Origin: Mesorhizobium huakuii
GTDB lineage: Bacteria; Pseudomonadota; Alphaproteobacteria; Rhizobiales; Rhizobiaceae
DNA length: 64,000 bases
Direction of reading: 5' to 3'
NCBI RefSeq assembly: GCF_014189455.1
Contig: NZ_CP050296.1
Coordinates: 5,266,001-5,330,000, forward strand
Positions 28,928 through 37,947 of this stretch are shown one piece after another (within the stretch, counting starts at the first letter, position 1; each line of letters begins with the position of its first letter). Under the pieces are notes generated by a model. It was given only the letters and a program-made list of their open reading frames with translations, was not told the origin of the DNA and ran no database searches. Made by a program: the position numbers and the translations under genes.

Positions 28928-29098
28928 ATGGTGTCGCCCTACCTTGCCGGTTACGAGCGTGTCGTGTTCCTATTCAATGGCCATGACACGGCCCAGGTCG
29001 AGGCGGCCAGGGGACACTGGAAGACGATGAGGCACGCCGGCCACGCCGTAACCTGCTGGCAGCCGACGCCGGATCGGCGCTGGGAGCGCAAGGTCTGA
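28928..29098 (+). pseudogene. Truncated holC copy (3' fragment)
   Basis: A 56-codon frame encodes LAGYERVVFLFNGHD..AQVEAARGHWKTM and ends DRRWERKV-stop. It matches residues of HolC (18872-19345) at 42 of 50 aligned positions by eye, and the DNA is similarly close. The N-terminal two thirds of HolC are absent, so it cannot replace the chi subunit. It is a relic of duplication or of recombination with a related chromosome, about 9.7 kb from the intact gene. Confidence 0.75.
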
Positions 29099-29134
29099 GA
29101 AACGTCGGCAAATGATCGTCGCCTCGCTTGGTTG

Positions 29135-29581
29135 TTACTGGCTCTTCTCCTCGATAAGCAACTGCCGGTTGGCTTGCAGCAGATCGAGATACCGCTGCCT
29201 CGTTTCCGGATCGGCCTGGCAAAAGAACCTCAGCAATTCGTTGGCACGGTCTTCGAACGCGCGAAACGCCGGAAACTCCTTCGTTCCGGCACTTGTCGAA
29301 CGACTGAGTGTGAACCGGTCACGGAAGTTCGATCCATCTCCCGAATAAGACACGGTGATCCTGTCTACCTGCCCGTCAATGTAGGATGTCGAGACACGCG
29401 ACTGGTTTCCATTGGGCTTTTCATCGATCGTCTGGAGAATCCCGCTGCCGCCTGGATTTGGGCACTCGACCGAAACTCTCAGGAAATCGGTGTTGGCCAA
29501 GCAAGAGGTGGCGTCGCCAAGCAGCAAAACCAACGCAAGACCGATCGAGGTTTGCAAGGGCGGAGACCTTCTTTGCTTCAT
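29135..29581 (-). CDS. Hypothetical secreted protein
   Basis: The 148-residue product has a signal peptide (TSIGLALVLLLGDATSCLA). The mature part has two cysteines (VECPNPG and RFFCQADPE), a beta-rich middle (SRVSTSYIDGQVDRITVSYSG) and a helical, charged C-terminus (RQRYLDLLQANRQLLIEE). I do not recognise the family. It lies divergent from the KAS III operon with a short gap, in the accessory island of other secreted proteins. Confidence 0.6.
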   Translation of the reverse strand: MKQRRSPPLQTSIGLALVLLLGDATSCLANTDFLRVSVECPNPGGSGILQTIDEKPNGNQSRVSTSYIDGQVDRITVSYSGDGSNFRDRFTLSRSTSAGTKEFPAFRAFEDRANELLRFFCQADPETRQRYLDLLQANRQLLIEEKSQ

Positions 29582-29682
29582 TCAAGACCTTCATCGTCAA
29601 CGACGATTGACGGAATATCACCATAAATTGTTAGCATCGATCTATGAGTTGGAAGAAGAGCAACTCACGCGGCGGGCTGAGA

Positions 29683-30672
29683 ATGCGGATCAAGATCATT
29701 GGAACCGGGCGTGCCGTGCCGGCAACGTGCGTGACGTCGCGCGCGCTCGAAGAGAAATTGGGGCTCGGCCACGGCCAGCTTGAGGCCGCCACCGGCGTCG
29801 TCGAACGCTATGTCTGCGATGCGGAATCGCAGGTGGATCTCGCTTGCGCGGCGGCCCGTCTGGCGCTCGCTGATGCCCGGATCGGGGCAGGCGAGATCGA
29901 TCTTGTCATCGGCGGCTGCGGCGTGCCTTACCAGCCGCTGCCATCGACCGCGCCGCTGGTGATGCAGCGGCTGGGCATGGCCGATGGTTCGGCGGCGGCC
30001 TTCGACGTCAACAGCACTTGCCTCGGCTTCCTGACCGCCTTCGAGACTGCCGGCCGCATGATCGAGGCCGGGCAAAGCAAACGGGCGCTCATATTCTCCT
30101 CGGAGGTCGCCTCGCGCGCCTTGCCCTGGAAAGACCAGCCGGAAATCGCTGCCCTGTTCGGCGACGGCGCGGCGGCGGCTATCCTGTGCCGGTCGGCGCC
30201 CGGAGAAGGCAAGATGGCAGCCAGCCTGATGCGCACCTATCCCTCGGCCTATGACGCCTGTGGTATAGGTTCCGGCGGTACTCGTTTCGACTTCCATCGC
30301 CAGCCGCAGGAATTCGCCAGCCACGCTCTATTCCATATGGATGGTAAGGAGCTGTTTCGCGTCACATCGCGACATTTCAACCGCTTCCTGACTGACCTGT
30401 TGGAACGCGCGGGCTGGGATCATGAAGAGGTAGACCTCGTCGTGCCGCATCAGGCCAGCCCCTTTGCCCTGGTCCATATGGCGCGTCAGACCGGCTTTGC
30501 CCGGGAGAAGCTTGTCGATATCGCGGCGCGCTATGGCAACCAGATCGCCGCTTCGATCCCCTTCGCCTTCGACATTGCGCGCCGCGAGCGGCGCATCGCG
30601 CCGGGTGCCAAGGTACTCTTCCTCGGCACCTCGGCCGGCGTGTCGTTCGGCGGCATGGCGCTGCAGGTATGA
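29683..30672 (+). CDS. KAS III / OleA-like 3-oxoacyl synthase
   Basis: This is a thiolase-fold condensing enzyme of 329 residues. The Cys-His-Asn triad is complete: C113 in VNSTCLGFL, H256 in VVPHQASP, N286 in YGNQIAAS. A chain-initiating FabH is usually next to plsX, which is not so here. This gene instead leads an operon with an OleD-like reductase, an adenylating enzyme and an oxygenase, so a dedicated role in condensing acyl units is likelier (inference). The ATG at 29683 gives the conserved MRIKIIGTGRAVP start. An in-frame ATG at 29644 lacks a ribosome site. It overlaps the next gene by 4 nt. Confidence 0.85.
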   Translation: MRIKIIGTGRAVPATCVTSRALEEKLGLGHGQLEAATGVVERYVCDAESQVDLACAAARLALADARIGAGEIDLVIGGCGVPYQPLPSTAPLVMQRLGMADGSAAAFDVNSTCLGFLTAFETAGRMIEAGQSKRALIFSSEVASRALPWKDQPEIAALFGDGAAAAILCRSAPGEGKMAASLMRTYPSAYDACGIGSGGTRFDFHRQPQEFASHALFHMDGKELFRVTSRHFNRFLTDLLERAGWDHEEVDLVVPHQASPFALVHMARQTGFAREKLVDIAARYGNQIAASIPFAFDIARRERRIAPGAKVLFLGTSAGVSFGGMALQV

Positions 30673-31679
30673 GGCGCGTGCTCGTCACTGGCGCCAGCGG
30701 CTTCCTCGGCGCGCATATCGTGGCGCGGTTGGCAGCGGACGGCATGCAAGTGGTGGCGCAAGGCCGCGATGTCGGGCGCTGCGTGGCGCTCGAAGCCGCC
30801 GGTCATGCGGTTGTCCGCCGCGATCTGTCGCAGCCGCTCGACGCGGATGCCGAGGCCGCGTTCGGTGAACTCGATGCCATTGTACATTGCGCGGCGCTTT
30901 CGGCACCGTTCGGCCGGCTGGCGGATTTTCAGGCGGCCAACGTCACGGCAACCCGCAATCTCGTCGATTTCGCGCATCGGCAAGGCGTGCGCCGCTTCGT
31001 CCAGATATCCAGCCCCTCGGTCTGCTTCGCCTTTCGCGACCAGCTCGACGTGCCGGAGGACATGGCTTTGCCGGAGCCGGTCAATGCCTATGCCCTCACC
31101 AAGCGGCAAGCGGAGGAGATCGTGCTGGCTGCGTCCGGGATTAGCCCGGTCATCTTAAGGCCGCGCGGCATATACGGGGCTGGCGACCGCGCCTTGCTGC
31201 CGCGCCTGCTTGCGGCGGCCCGGCGGCCGTTGCCGCTGTTTCGCGACGGCCAGGCGCGCATCGACCTCACCCATGTCGACGATGTCGTCGATGCGGTGGT
31301 CGCGGCGCTCGAGGCCGGCAGCGATGCCGATGGCCAGATTTTCAACGTTTCCGGTGGTGAGGTGCTGCCGGTGCGCCGCATTGCCGAAGGCGCCTGCGCG
31401 CGCGCCGGCGTGGCGGCGCGGTGGCGAAAAATGCCGTTGTGGCCGGCCATGCTGGCGGCAGGTGCGATGGAGGCGGTGGCGCTGCGCTTGCCGGGCCGGC
31501 CCGAACCGCCGGTCACACGCTACGGCCTCGGCCTGTTCGCCTATGCCCAGAGCCTCGATATTTCAAAGGCTGCGCGGATGCTGGGCTGGGCGCCGAAAGT
31601 GTCATTCGAGGAGGGGCTTGACCGCACATTCGGCAAGGCGGCGGAAAGCCGGTTTGCAGCAGGGAGGGCGGCGGCGTGA
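30669..31679 (+). CDS. OleD-like NAD(P)-dependent 3-hydroxyacyl reductase / epimerase (extended SDR)
   Basis: This is an extended SDR of 336 residues. It has a nucleotide motif LVTGASGFLGAHIV, a serine in QISSPSVCF, the YALTKRQAEE active-site Tyr/Lys pair, then LRPRGIYGAGDRALLPRLL and DLTHVDDVVDAVVAAL. The SSPSV context and the LLPRLLAAAR segment resemble 3-beta-HSD-like enzymes and OleD, which reduces the 2-alkyl-3-ketoacid made by OleA in the olefin/beta-lactone pathway. That resemblance is from memory. Position directly after a KAS III gene, overlapping as ATGA, supports it. A sugar-nucleotide epimerase is the main alternative. Confidence 0.8.
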   Translation: MRRVLVTGASGFLGAHIVARLAADGMQVVAQGRDVGRCVALEAAGHAVVRRDLSQPLDADAEAAFGELDAIVHCAALSAPFGRLADFQAANVTATRNLVDFAHRQGVRRFVQISSPSVCFAFRDQLDVPEDMALPEPVNAYALTKRQAEEIVLAASGISPVILRPRGIYGAGDRALLPRLLAAARRPLPLFRDGQARIDLTHVDDVVDAVVAALEAGSDADGQIFNVSGGEVLPVRRIAEGACARAGVAARWRKMPLWPAMLAAGAMEAVALRLPGRPEPPVTRYGLGLFAYAQSLDISKAARMLGWAPKVSFEEGLDRTFGKAAESRFAAGRAAA

Positions 31680-32500
31680 AGATTGTCTTCGCCAACAGCG
31701 CCTGGGTCAGTGCCGCCGAAAGGCTGATCCTGCACGGCGGCAGCTGGCAGAGCGTCCGGCTGCGTGTTCGCTATGGCCTCATCATCCACCCGCGGGCCGG
31801 CCCGGTGCTGATCGACACCGGCTATACACCGCAAGCGACCCGCGGCACCGACCGCGGCACTGCACTGCGCCTCTATGGCGCGATACTTAAGCCCCAGCTC
31901 AACGCGGCCGAGCAACCGCTGCCGGTGCTGGCGCGGTTCGGCCTCACCCCGCAAGATGTGCGCACTGTCATCGTCACCCATTTCCATGCCGACCACATTT
32001 CCGGCCTGTCGCAGTTTGCCAATGCCCGTTTCATTGCCAGCGACGCCGCCTGGTCGCGGCTGAAGGCGCGCACGGCGTGGCAGAATCTGCGCCATGGCGT
32101 CTTCGCCGAACTGTTTCCGACCGACTTCGAGACCCGCCTCGACGGACTGTCGAGCAAGGCACGGATCGCGCCGCGTGGCGCCATTCCCGGCGGTGCCGAT
32201 CTGTTCGGCGACGGCAGCGTGGTTGCGGTCGATCTGCCCGGTCATGCCGACGGGCAGTTCGGCCTGTTGTTCGCCGGAATGGAGCGGCCGCTGCTTTACG
32301 CCGTCGACGTGCAATGGCTGCTCGCGGCACTGGTGCAGAGACGCACGCCCGGCTTTCCCGCAAGCCTGCTGGCCGAAGACTTCACCGCCATCGAGCCGAC
32401 CAGCGAAGTCCTGCGCCGTTTTCTGGCGGACGGCGGCGAGGTGATGTTCTGCCATGATCCGGAGCCGAAATCATATGATCTGGATGGCGAGAGCGTATGA
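31676..32500 (+). CDS. MBL-fold metallohydrolase
   Basis: The 274-residue protein has the metallo-beta-lactamase zinc motif THFHADH (H102, H104, D106, H107), an early IDTGY strand, and a second ligand region DLPGHADGQFG. Such proteins hydrolyse lactones, thioesters and related bonds. AHL lactonases are one possibility, but the operon suggests a pathway-specific thioester or lactone hydrolase. The start is a GTG overlapping the preceding stop as GTGA. No signal peptide, so it should be cytoplasmic. Confidence 0.85.
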   Translation: MKIVFANSAWVSAAERLILHGGSWQSVRLRVRYGLIIHPRAGPVLIDTGYTPQATRGTDRGTALRLYGAILKPQLNAAEQPLPVLARFGLTPQDVRTVIVTHFHADHISGLSQFANARFIASDAAWSRLKARTAWQNLRHGVFAELFPTDFETRLDGLSSKARIAPRGAIPGGADLFGDGSVVAVDLPGHADGQFGLLFAGMERPLLYAVDVQWLLAALVQRRTPGFPASLLAEDFTAIEPTSEVLRRFLADGGEVMFCHDPEPKSYDLDGESV

Positions 32501-33753
32501 GCGGGTTCGCTGAAGCGCTGGGCTCGTTCGCCCACACTCGATGGGTGTCGCGCAAGAGCCGCAAGAATTTCGAACGCTGGCAGGCCCGCGCCTTGCGTCG
32601 CTGGCTCGACCGCGACCTGCCGCTGGCGCCTTTCTACGGCAAGCCGCCGCGCCGTCTCGACGATCTGCCGGTGACCGACAAGGCACTGCTGATGGCGAAT
32701 TTCGAGCGCTTCAACATTCGCGGCGTGTCGGCCAGCGATGCCTGGGGCGCTGCTTCCTCAGATGGCTGCCTCGGCGATCTGACCGTCGGCGCCAGCACCG
32801 GGACATCGGGCAATCGCGGCCTGTTCGTCATTTCCGAGGCCGAGAAATATCGCTGGCTGGGTACGATCCTGGCCAAAGCCATTCCCGACCTTCTGTGGCG
32901 CCGGCAGCGCGTGGCCGTGATCCTGCCGCAGAACAGCGGACTCTATGACAGCGCGCGCCAATCCCGGCGCGTCGAACTCGGCTTCTTCGACCTCAGGCTT
33001 GGTCCGGAAAGCTGGCGCGATGCACTCGAGGATTTTGCGCCGACGGTGATCATTGCGCCGCCCAAGATACTGCGCCACGTCGCGACCGAGAATTTCAGGC
33101 TGGCGCCGGTCCGCGTCTTCGCGGCCGCCGAAACGCTGGATCCGGTCGACCGGCCGGTCATCGAGGCGTTTTTCGGGCTCCCGCTCGACCAGATTTACAT
33201 GGCGACGGAGGGACTGTTCGCGGTCACGTGCCGGGAAGGCGGGCTGCATCTGGCCGAAGATTCGGTGTATTTCGAGTTCGAGCCGGTCGGCGACGGTCTG
33301 GTCACGCCGCTGGTCACGGCCTTCCGCCGGCAGACGCAGATCATGGCGCGTTATCGGATGAACGACTTGCTGCGCCTGTCCAAGGTGCCTTGCCGCTGTG
33401 GCTCGCCGCTGCGCACGGTGGACGAGATTGTCGGCCGCATGGACGATGTCTTCCGGCTGGTCTCAATGCATGGACCAATCCTGGTTACGCCAGATATTTT
33501 GCGAAACGCCGTGTTGAGGGCCGATCGCCGTATCGACGATTTCCGGCTGATCCAGACGGCAGCCGATAGGGTCGAGCTGCGGCTGGCGCCGGGCCTTGCC
33601 AACGACGCGGCGGAGGCTGCCCTGGAGGCGGTGCGCGCGCTGCTTGCCGCGCGCCAGCCAAGCGTGGCAGTGGAACTCGTCCGTGCACCGCTGCCCCTGG
33701 AAACCGGCCGCAAGTTGCGCCGCGTCGAATGCCGGCTGGGGGCGAGGCCGTGA
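32497..33753 (+). CDS. F390-synthetase-like / PaaK-type adenylate-forming enzyme
   Basis: The 418-residue protein resembles coenzyme F390 synthetase-related and phenylacetate-CoA ligase proteins. It has the glycine/serine-rich loop [13 protein letters not shown] for ATP phosphates, [13 protein letters not shown] as the aromatic-TE motif, and the C-terminal [10 protein letters not shown] hinge. Coenzyme F420 is not expected in rhizobia, so the name reflects family only. It probably activates a carboxylic acid as an acyl-adenylate. It overlaps both neighbours by 4 nt. Confidence 0.82.
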   Translation: MSGFAEALGSFAHTRWVSRKSRKNFERWQARALRRWLDRDLPLAPFYGKPPRRLDDLPVTDKALLMANFERFNIRGVSASDAWGAASSDGCLGDLTVGASTGTSGNRGLFVISEAEKYRWLGTILAKAIPDLLWRRQRVAVILPQNSGLYDSARQSRRVELGFFDLRLGPESWRDALEDFAPTVIIAPPKILRHVATENFRLAPVRVFAAAETLDPVDRPVIEAFFGLPLDQIYMATEGLFAVTCREGGLHLAEDSVYFEFEPVGDGLVTPLVTAFRRQTQIMARYRMNDLLRLSKVPCRCGSPLRTVDEIVGRMDDVFRLVSMHGPILVTPDILRNAVLRADRRIDDFRLIQTAADRVELRLAPGLANDAAEAALEAVRALLAARQPSVAVELVRAPLPLETGRKLRRVECRLGARP

Positions 33754-34889
33754 GTCTTGAAAACGTCGACGAAAGCCAAGCCGATCGGGTCGAGAACAGT
33801 CCGCGCCAGGTCGAGGCCCTGGTCGAGCTTTTCAACGAGGTGCCGGCCCGCGATCTCGTGCGCAACCTGGCGGTCAGGGTCGAGGCTTTCGAGGTCGCCG
33901 GGCGCATTTTTCCGCTGACTTTGAACGACGCCAGCGAGGCGCCGAACTGCTACATCTGCTGCCCGTCCAGCGCCTATATCGACTATGCCATCGACGAAAC
34001 GCGCAACTTTGCTTCGAGCCCGTTGCTGGAGCGCATGGTTCGCGCGCTGGTCCGTGCCTGTGCACCGCTGGTGAAGGCAAGCGGCCTCGACCATCAGGTA
34101 CAGGTCAACAATTGGCTCTATTCGACCAATCCGGTGCCACGGCTCGAACGCGCCGCCATCGCCGAGATGCGGACTGAACTGACCACGCGCTTTCCAGATC
34201 GCGCCATTGTCATCCGCTCGCTCAACGATATCGCGGACCCCTCAACCATCGCGGCGCTGAAGGCGCAAGGCTTTCGTATGCTGGCAGCGCGGCAGATCTA
34301 TATCTTCGCCGATCGCAGCGCGGCGCCGTCGACGACGCGCGACATGAAACGCGACCGCAGCCGGTTGCGCTCGACGCCCTTTCGCCTGGTCGGCGATCGC
34401 GACTTCAGCGAAGCCGACTACGTCAGGAGCGAAGAGCTCTACGCCATGCTCTATCTCGACAAATACACCCCGCTCAATCCGCACTACACAGCCCGCTACA
34501 TCGGCGAGATGCACCGTCGCGGCATCCTCAGACTTGTCGGCTTGCGCGACAACGGCAGCGGCAGGCTCGTCGCCGTCACCGGTCTGTTCGAAAATGGCCG
34601 GACGCTGACCCAGCCAATCGTCGGCTACGACACCAGCCTGCCGATCGGCGACGGGCTCTACCGCATGATGATGGCGATGGCGCAGGATCATGCCACGGCG
34701 CGCGGCCTGTTCTTCAACATGAGCGCCGGTGCGGCCGATTTCAAACGCCGTCGCGGCGCGGTGCCGGCGATCGAGTACAACGCCGTCTACGTCAGGCATC
34801 TGCCGCTTGGCCGTCGCGTTGCGGTGCGGATCATGGAAACAGTCCTGGCGTCGATTGGTGTACCACTGCTTCGGAGATTTGAACTGTGA
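33750..34889 (+). CDS. GNAT/Fem-like acyltransferase, putative
   Basis: The 379-residue protein begins at a GTG that overlaps the upstream stop as GTGA. The C-terminal half (about residues 230-370) has the look of a Fem/GNAT acyl-CoA transferase: [30 protein letters not shown], then [38 protein letters not shown]. The N-terminal half contains [14 protein letters not shown], a conserved-looking cysteine cluster of unknown role. I cannot assign a substrate. The operon suggests transfer of an acyl group to an amino acid or amine. Confidence 0.6.
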   Translation: MSLENVDESQADRVENSPRQVEALVELFNEVPARDLVRNLAVRVEAFEVAGRIFPLTLNDASEAPNCYICCPSSAYIDYAIDETRNFASSPLLERMVRALVRACAPLVKASGLDHQVQVNNWLYSTNPVPRLERAAIAEMRTELTTRFPDRAIVIRSLNDIADPSTIAALKAQGFRMLAARQIYIFADRSAAPSTTRDMKRDRSRLRSTPFRLVGDRDFSEADYVRSEELYAMLYLDKYTPLNPHYTARYIGEMHRRGILRLVGLRDNGSGRLVAVTGLFENGRTLTQPIVGYDTSLPIGDGLYRMMMAMAQDHATARGLFFNMSAGAADFKRRRGAVPAIEYNAVYVRHLPLGRRVAVRIMETVLASIGVPLLRRFEL

Positions 34890-35892
34890 GCGAGCGCCGA
34901 GGCAAGAGCGAGCAAGAGGATCACTGGCAGGCCGTGGCGCTGTCCACCGAAGTCGGGCGCAAGCCCTGGCGTCTCCTGCTTGATGGCGCTCCGATCGTGC
35001 TGTTCCGGTCGGCAACCGGGATTTCGGCCCTGTTCGACCGCTGCGCGCACCGGCTGGTCGAATTGTCGACCGGCAAAATCGTCAAGGGCGAGATCGAATG
35101 TCCCTATCATGGCTGGCGTTTTGACGGTGATGGCCGCTGCACCGCCATTCCCGGCCATGTCGGCGCGGTGCCCCATTATCGGGTGCGGCGCTATCGCGCG
35201 ATCGAGCGCGACGGCGTCGTCTTCGTCGCGGTCGGCTCCCCGAGGGCGAACCTTATCTGCACTGTATGCAGGGCCAGGATGTGATCGTGCGGCGCGTGCG
35301 CTCCTCGACGCAGTCGACGGTCATCGACGCAGCGGAAAACATCCTTGACGCCACCCACACGCATTTCACCCACCAGGGTTTGCTGCGCGGGCTCAGTGCC
35401 AAACGGCATCTGGTTCATGTCGAGGTGACCGGCGGCGAGGGCTGGGTCGAAGCCTGCTACACCGGTGAAGAGCGCCAGCAGGGATTGATCAGCCGGCTTC
35501 TGGAAGGCGCGCGCACCAAGACCATCGGCCGCTTTCGCCATCCCGGTATCGCCGAACTGGAATATTGGGGCACAAACGGGCTTGTGCTGGCGACGACTTT
35601 CCATCTGCGCCAGGCCGATGAGCGGACCGTCGAGGGTGTCGGCTGGCTGATCGGTCAGCGCCAGGGCGGGATCGGTCATTTAAAGGCGCTCGCCTTCAAA
35701 CCGCTGTTCAACATTGCCTTGGAGCAGGATCGCAAGGTGCTGAAATCGGCGAGCGACAATGCGCGTTTGCCGCCGGAGGCGTTGCCGGCAATCGGTCCGC
35801 TGGATTTCCTGCGTCGCGACATAGCGGCCATCATGGAAGGCAAGATGCCATCGGCTGCGGCGGACCCTCGCGTTCACCAGATCGAGCTTTAG
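34886..35892 (+). pseudogene. Rieske non-haem iron oxygenase, frameshifted
   Basis: The first frame holds the Rieske [2Fe-2S] site, RCAHR and CPYHGW (CxH...CxxH). The second frame, open to 35892, has the mononuclear iron motif ENILDATHTHFTH of ring-hydroxylating and VanA-type oxygenases. The frames are split at a CCCC run at 35238-35241. One more C would read VGSPEGEPYLHCMQGQD and give a 335-residue enzyme. A consensus error is therefore likely. It would hydroxylate or demethylate the product of the preceding genes, and it overlaps the acyltransferase gene as GTGA. Confidence 0.85.
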
Positions 35893-35960
35893 CTCTTGAT
35901 CGATATTTACAAGACCGTTCCTGAACAACGGGATAGGTCCATTTATCGATTCGACGAGGA

Positions 35961-37118
35961 TCAGTCCTGAAGTGGTCCGTTCCATTCGATGTCGCGCGTC
36001 GACGCCTGCTGCAGGCTGATGTGCTGGCGTAATGCCGCGCCGGCGATCTCGGCCAGAGCGCGCCATTGCGCCTGTTTCGGCGCGGGGTCGCCGGGCCAGT
36101 CGAGCAGTTCGTCGGCCGCGCGCATCGCCTGGCTGAAGCGCGCGATCCGCAGGGATCGTAAGGCCGCCGGCAATCCGTAGATCCACATCGCCGGCCGCAC
36201 TGTCTGCGGCGTGGAGACGTCCGGTTTCACCTCGCGGCCGTCCTCGAGCATGGCCTCGGTGAAACGCCGTGGATCACGGAAGAAGTGCAAGCCGCTCACG
36301 GCACGCGGATTGCACTCCAGCGGCAGCACCCGGCCATCCCTTTCGCGTATCAGGTCGAAGGATATCTGGCCGGTCCAGCCGGTGCCGGCGACGAAGGTCT
36401 CGACGAGGCGCCGAGCGGCGGGATCCTCGACCAGCTCGAAATAAATACCTGCGCCTTTGCCGGCGCGATAGAGCGAACGATAGAGCCCCAGCGCCTTGAG
36501 CTTGCCATTTAGCGCCACCGCATAGGCGCTGATCTCGTCGCCGGAGACAAAGCGCTGCGCCACCCACGGCATTGCCGGTGACGGCTCAATGGCATCGAGT
36601 TCGTCCTGTGATGGGCGCAGCAGCACATGGCTGGCGAAACGCGACCAGACCGGCTTGAACACCAGTTCGCGCGATCGGCTGCGCACGGCCTGCAGATCAT
36701 CCTTGCTCTGCAGCAGCATTGTTTCCGGCACGGCGAGGCCGAGGCTTTCGGTCAGCTGCATGAAGGCGTGCTTGTCATGCACCTGCGCCAGCAGCGCCAT
36801 GTCGGGCGCGAACAGTCGCGCAGGCATCGCGCGGTCGCGCCAGATCTGGCCCAGATAGAAGATCTCTTCGCAAGTCGGGATGACCAACTCGATGCCTTCG
36901 CTACGGACCAGCGCCTCGACGGCTTTGCCATAGGCACGCCCGGCAAATCGCGGCGGCGGCAAGCGGTGATAGAGCGCGCATGATTTGCTCGCCGCGGCGA
37001 TAGGGCGGGCCGGGCTGTCGGCCAGGATAACCCGCCGCCCGGCGCCGTGAAGCAGTCGCGCCAGATGCAGCGCCACCGGTGCTCGGGCTCCGGTGATCAG
37101 CACTGTGCTATTCGCCAT
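35961..37118 (-). CDS. ATP-grasp domain protein
   Basis: The product of 385 residues begins VLITGARAPVALHLARLLHGAG, a preATP-grasp Rossmann-like half, then MALLAQVHDKHAFMQLTESLGLAVPET and the ATP-grasp core (VFKPVWSRFASHVLL, WVAQRFVSGDEISAYA, LPLECNPRAVSGLHFF, where E and N are metal ligands). ATP-grasp enzymes join a carboxylate to an amine or thiol through an acyl phosphate. It is convergent with the Rieske gene and ends 69 nt from it, so it may belong to the same pathway. An alternative ATG lies 15 nt upstream. Confidence 0.82.
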   Translation of the reverse strand: MANSTVLITGARAPVALHLARLLHGAGRRVILADSPARPIAAASKSCALYHRLPPPRFAGRAYGKAVEALVRSEGIELVIPTCEEIFYLGQIWRDRAMPARLFAPDMALLAQVHDKHAFMQLTESLGLAVPETMLLQSKDDLQAVRSRSRELVFKPVWSRFASHVLLRPSQDELDAIEPSPAMPWVAQRFVSGDEISAYAVALNGKLKALGLYRSLYRAGKGAGIYFELVEDPAARRLVETFVAGTGWTGQISFDLIRERDGRVLPLECNPRAVSGLHFFRDPRRFTEAMLEDGREVKPDVSTPQTVRPAMWIYGLPAALRSLRIARFSQAMRAADELLDWPGDPAPKQAQWRALAEIAGAALRQHISLQQASTRDIEWNGPLQD

Positions 37119-37341
37119 GGGATATCGGCTCATGCGCCATTCGAAATAGTTTCGGCACGAGCGTTGCGCGAAATCCCAAGCGTTGGCAATGCCGATGTGA
37201 CAGTCGATCCGGCCGGTGCGGAATGGTCAAATCCGGAAGATGGCGAAGTCGTCATCAGCGCTGACGGCATGCGGTACTTTGATTGATTGGGCATGACCCG
37301 CCGTCGACAGGCCATGCCGCTGGCCAGGGGTTAGCCAGGCA

Positions 37342-37812
37342 TCACTGCCCACCCATTTCCTTCTTGAATGTGTCGAAATCGACCTGCATGCCATTGAAGA
37401 TGGTGCTCCAGTGGCGGGTGAGCGCAGCCATCGCCACGGCTTCCTGGATTTCCTCGTCGGTGGCGCCGGCGCGCTTGGCGTCCTGCGTGTCCGACCAGAT
37501 GCAATAGGTGCACGGAATCTGCGCCGCCACCGCCAGCGAGATCAGCGACTTGACCTTCGGCGGCAGTGCCGTCTTGTCGCTGAGTTCGATGGCCTTGACC
37601 TCGGCCCATGCACCGGGCAGACCGGCCTTGGGAAACTGCTTCACAAAGCTCGGCACGCCGCCCATGGTCGACTGGATGTCCTTGAGGGTGGCATCATAGT
37701 CGTCGGCATGGGCAGGTGCCGCGGCCAGTGTCAGCGCACAGCCGGCAGCAGCGAGCAGGCAGGTGTGGCGTATGGAAGAAGGCACGGATGAAAGAATGCG
37801 ATAGGCAAACAT
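37342..37812 (-). CDS. Exported carboxymuconolactone decarboxylase/AhpD-like protein
   Basis: The 156-residue product has a signal peptide (CLLAAAGCALTLAAAPAHA) followed by a CMD/AhpD domain with the redox pair CTYC in QIPCTYCIWSDTQ. In AhpD-type proteins the motif is CxxCxxxH. Here the histidine position is an aspartate, so peroxidase activity is uncertain. It is divergent from a TetR gene, and two strong palindromes between them suggest that this gene is the regulator's target. Confidence 0.8.
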   Translation of the reverse strand: MFAYRILSSVPSSIRHTCLLAAAGCALTLAAAPAHADDYDATLKDIQSTMGGVPSFVKQFPKAGLPGAWAEVKAIELSDKTALPPKVKSLISLAVAAQIPCTYCIWSDTQDAKRAGATDEEIQEAVAMAALTRHWSTIFNGMQVDFDTFKKEMGGQ

Positions 37813-37837
37813 GACATTCTCCTCTGGTCTTTGTTGG

Positions 37838-37882
37838 CCTTACGATGTAAGGTGACGTGGAAAATGAACCTTACAGTGTAAG
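37838..37882. promoter_or_regulatory. Two palindromic operators between AhpD-like and TetR genes
   Basis: CCTTAC-GAT-GTAAGG (37838-37852) is a perfect palindrome, and CTTAC-AGT-GTAAG (37870-37882) repeats it with the same 3-nt centre. The centres are 31 bp apart, about three helical turns, so both face the same side of the DNA. They sit in the divergent control region and are good candidates for TetR dimer sites controlling both genes. Confidence 0.75.
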
Positions 37883-37947
37883 CTGTCAAGCGACGCCATG
37901 GACTCATCGATCAAAAAAAGCGAGCGCGTGGGCGCCTGTCGCGCGAA

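Noticed and set aside
31676..32500. MBL protein considered as an AHL lactonase
   Set aside because: Only the general HxHxDH motif is visible, and its overlap with biosynthetic genes argues for a pathway enzyme. A quorum-quenching label is not supported.
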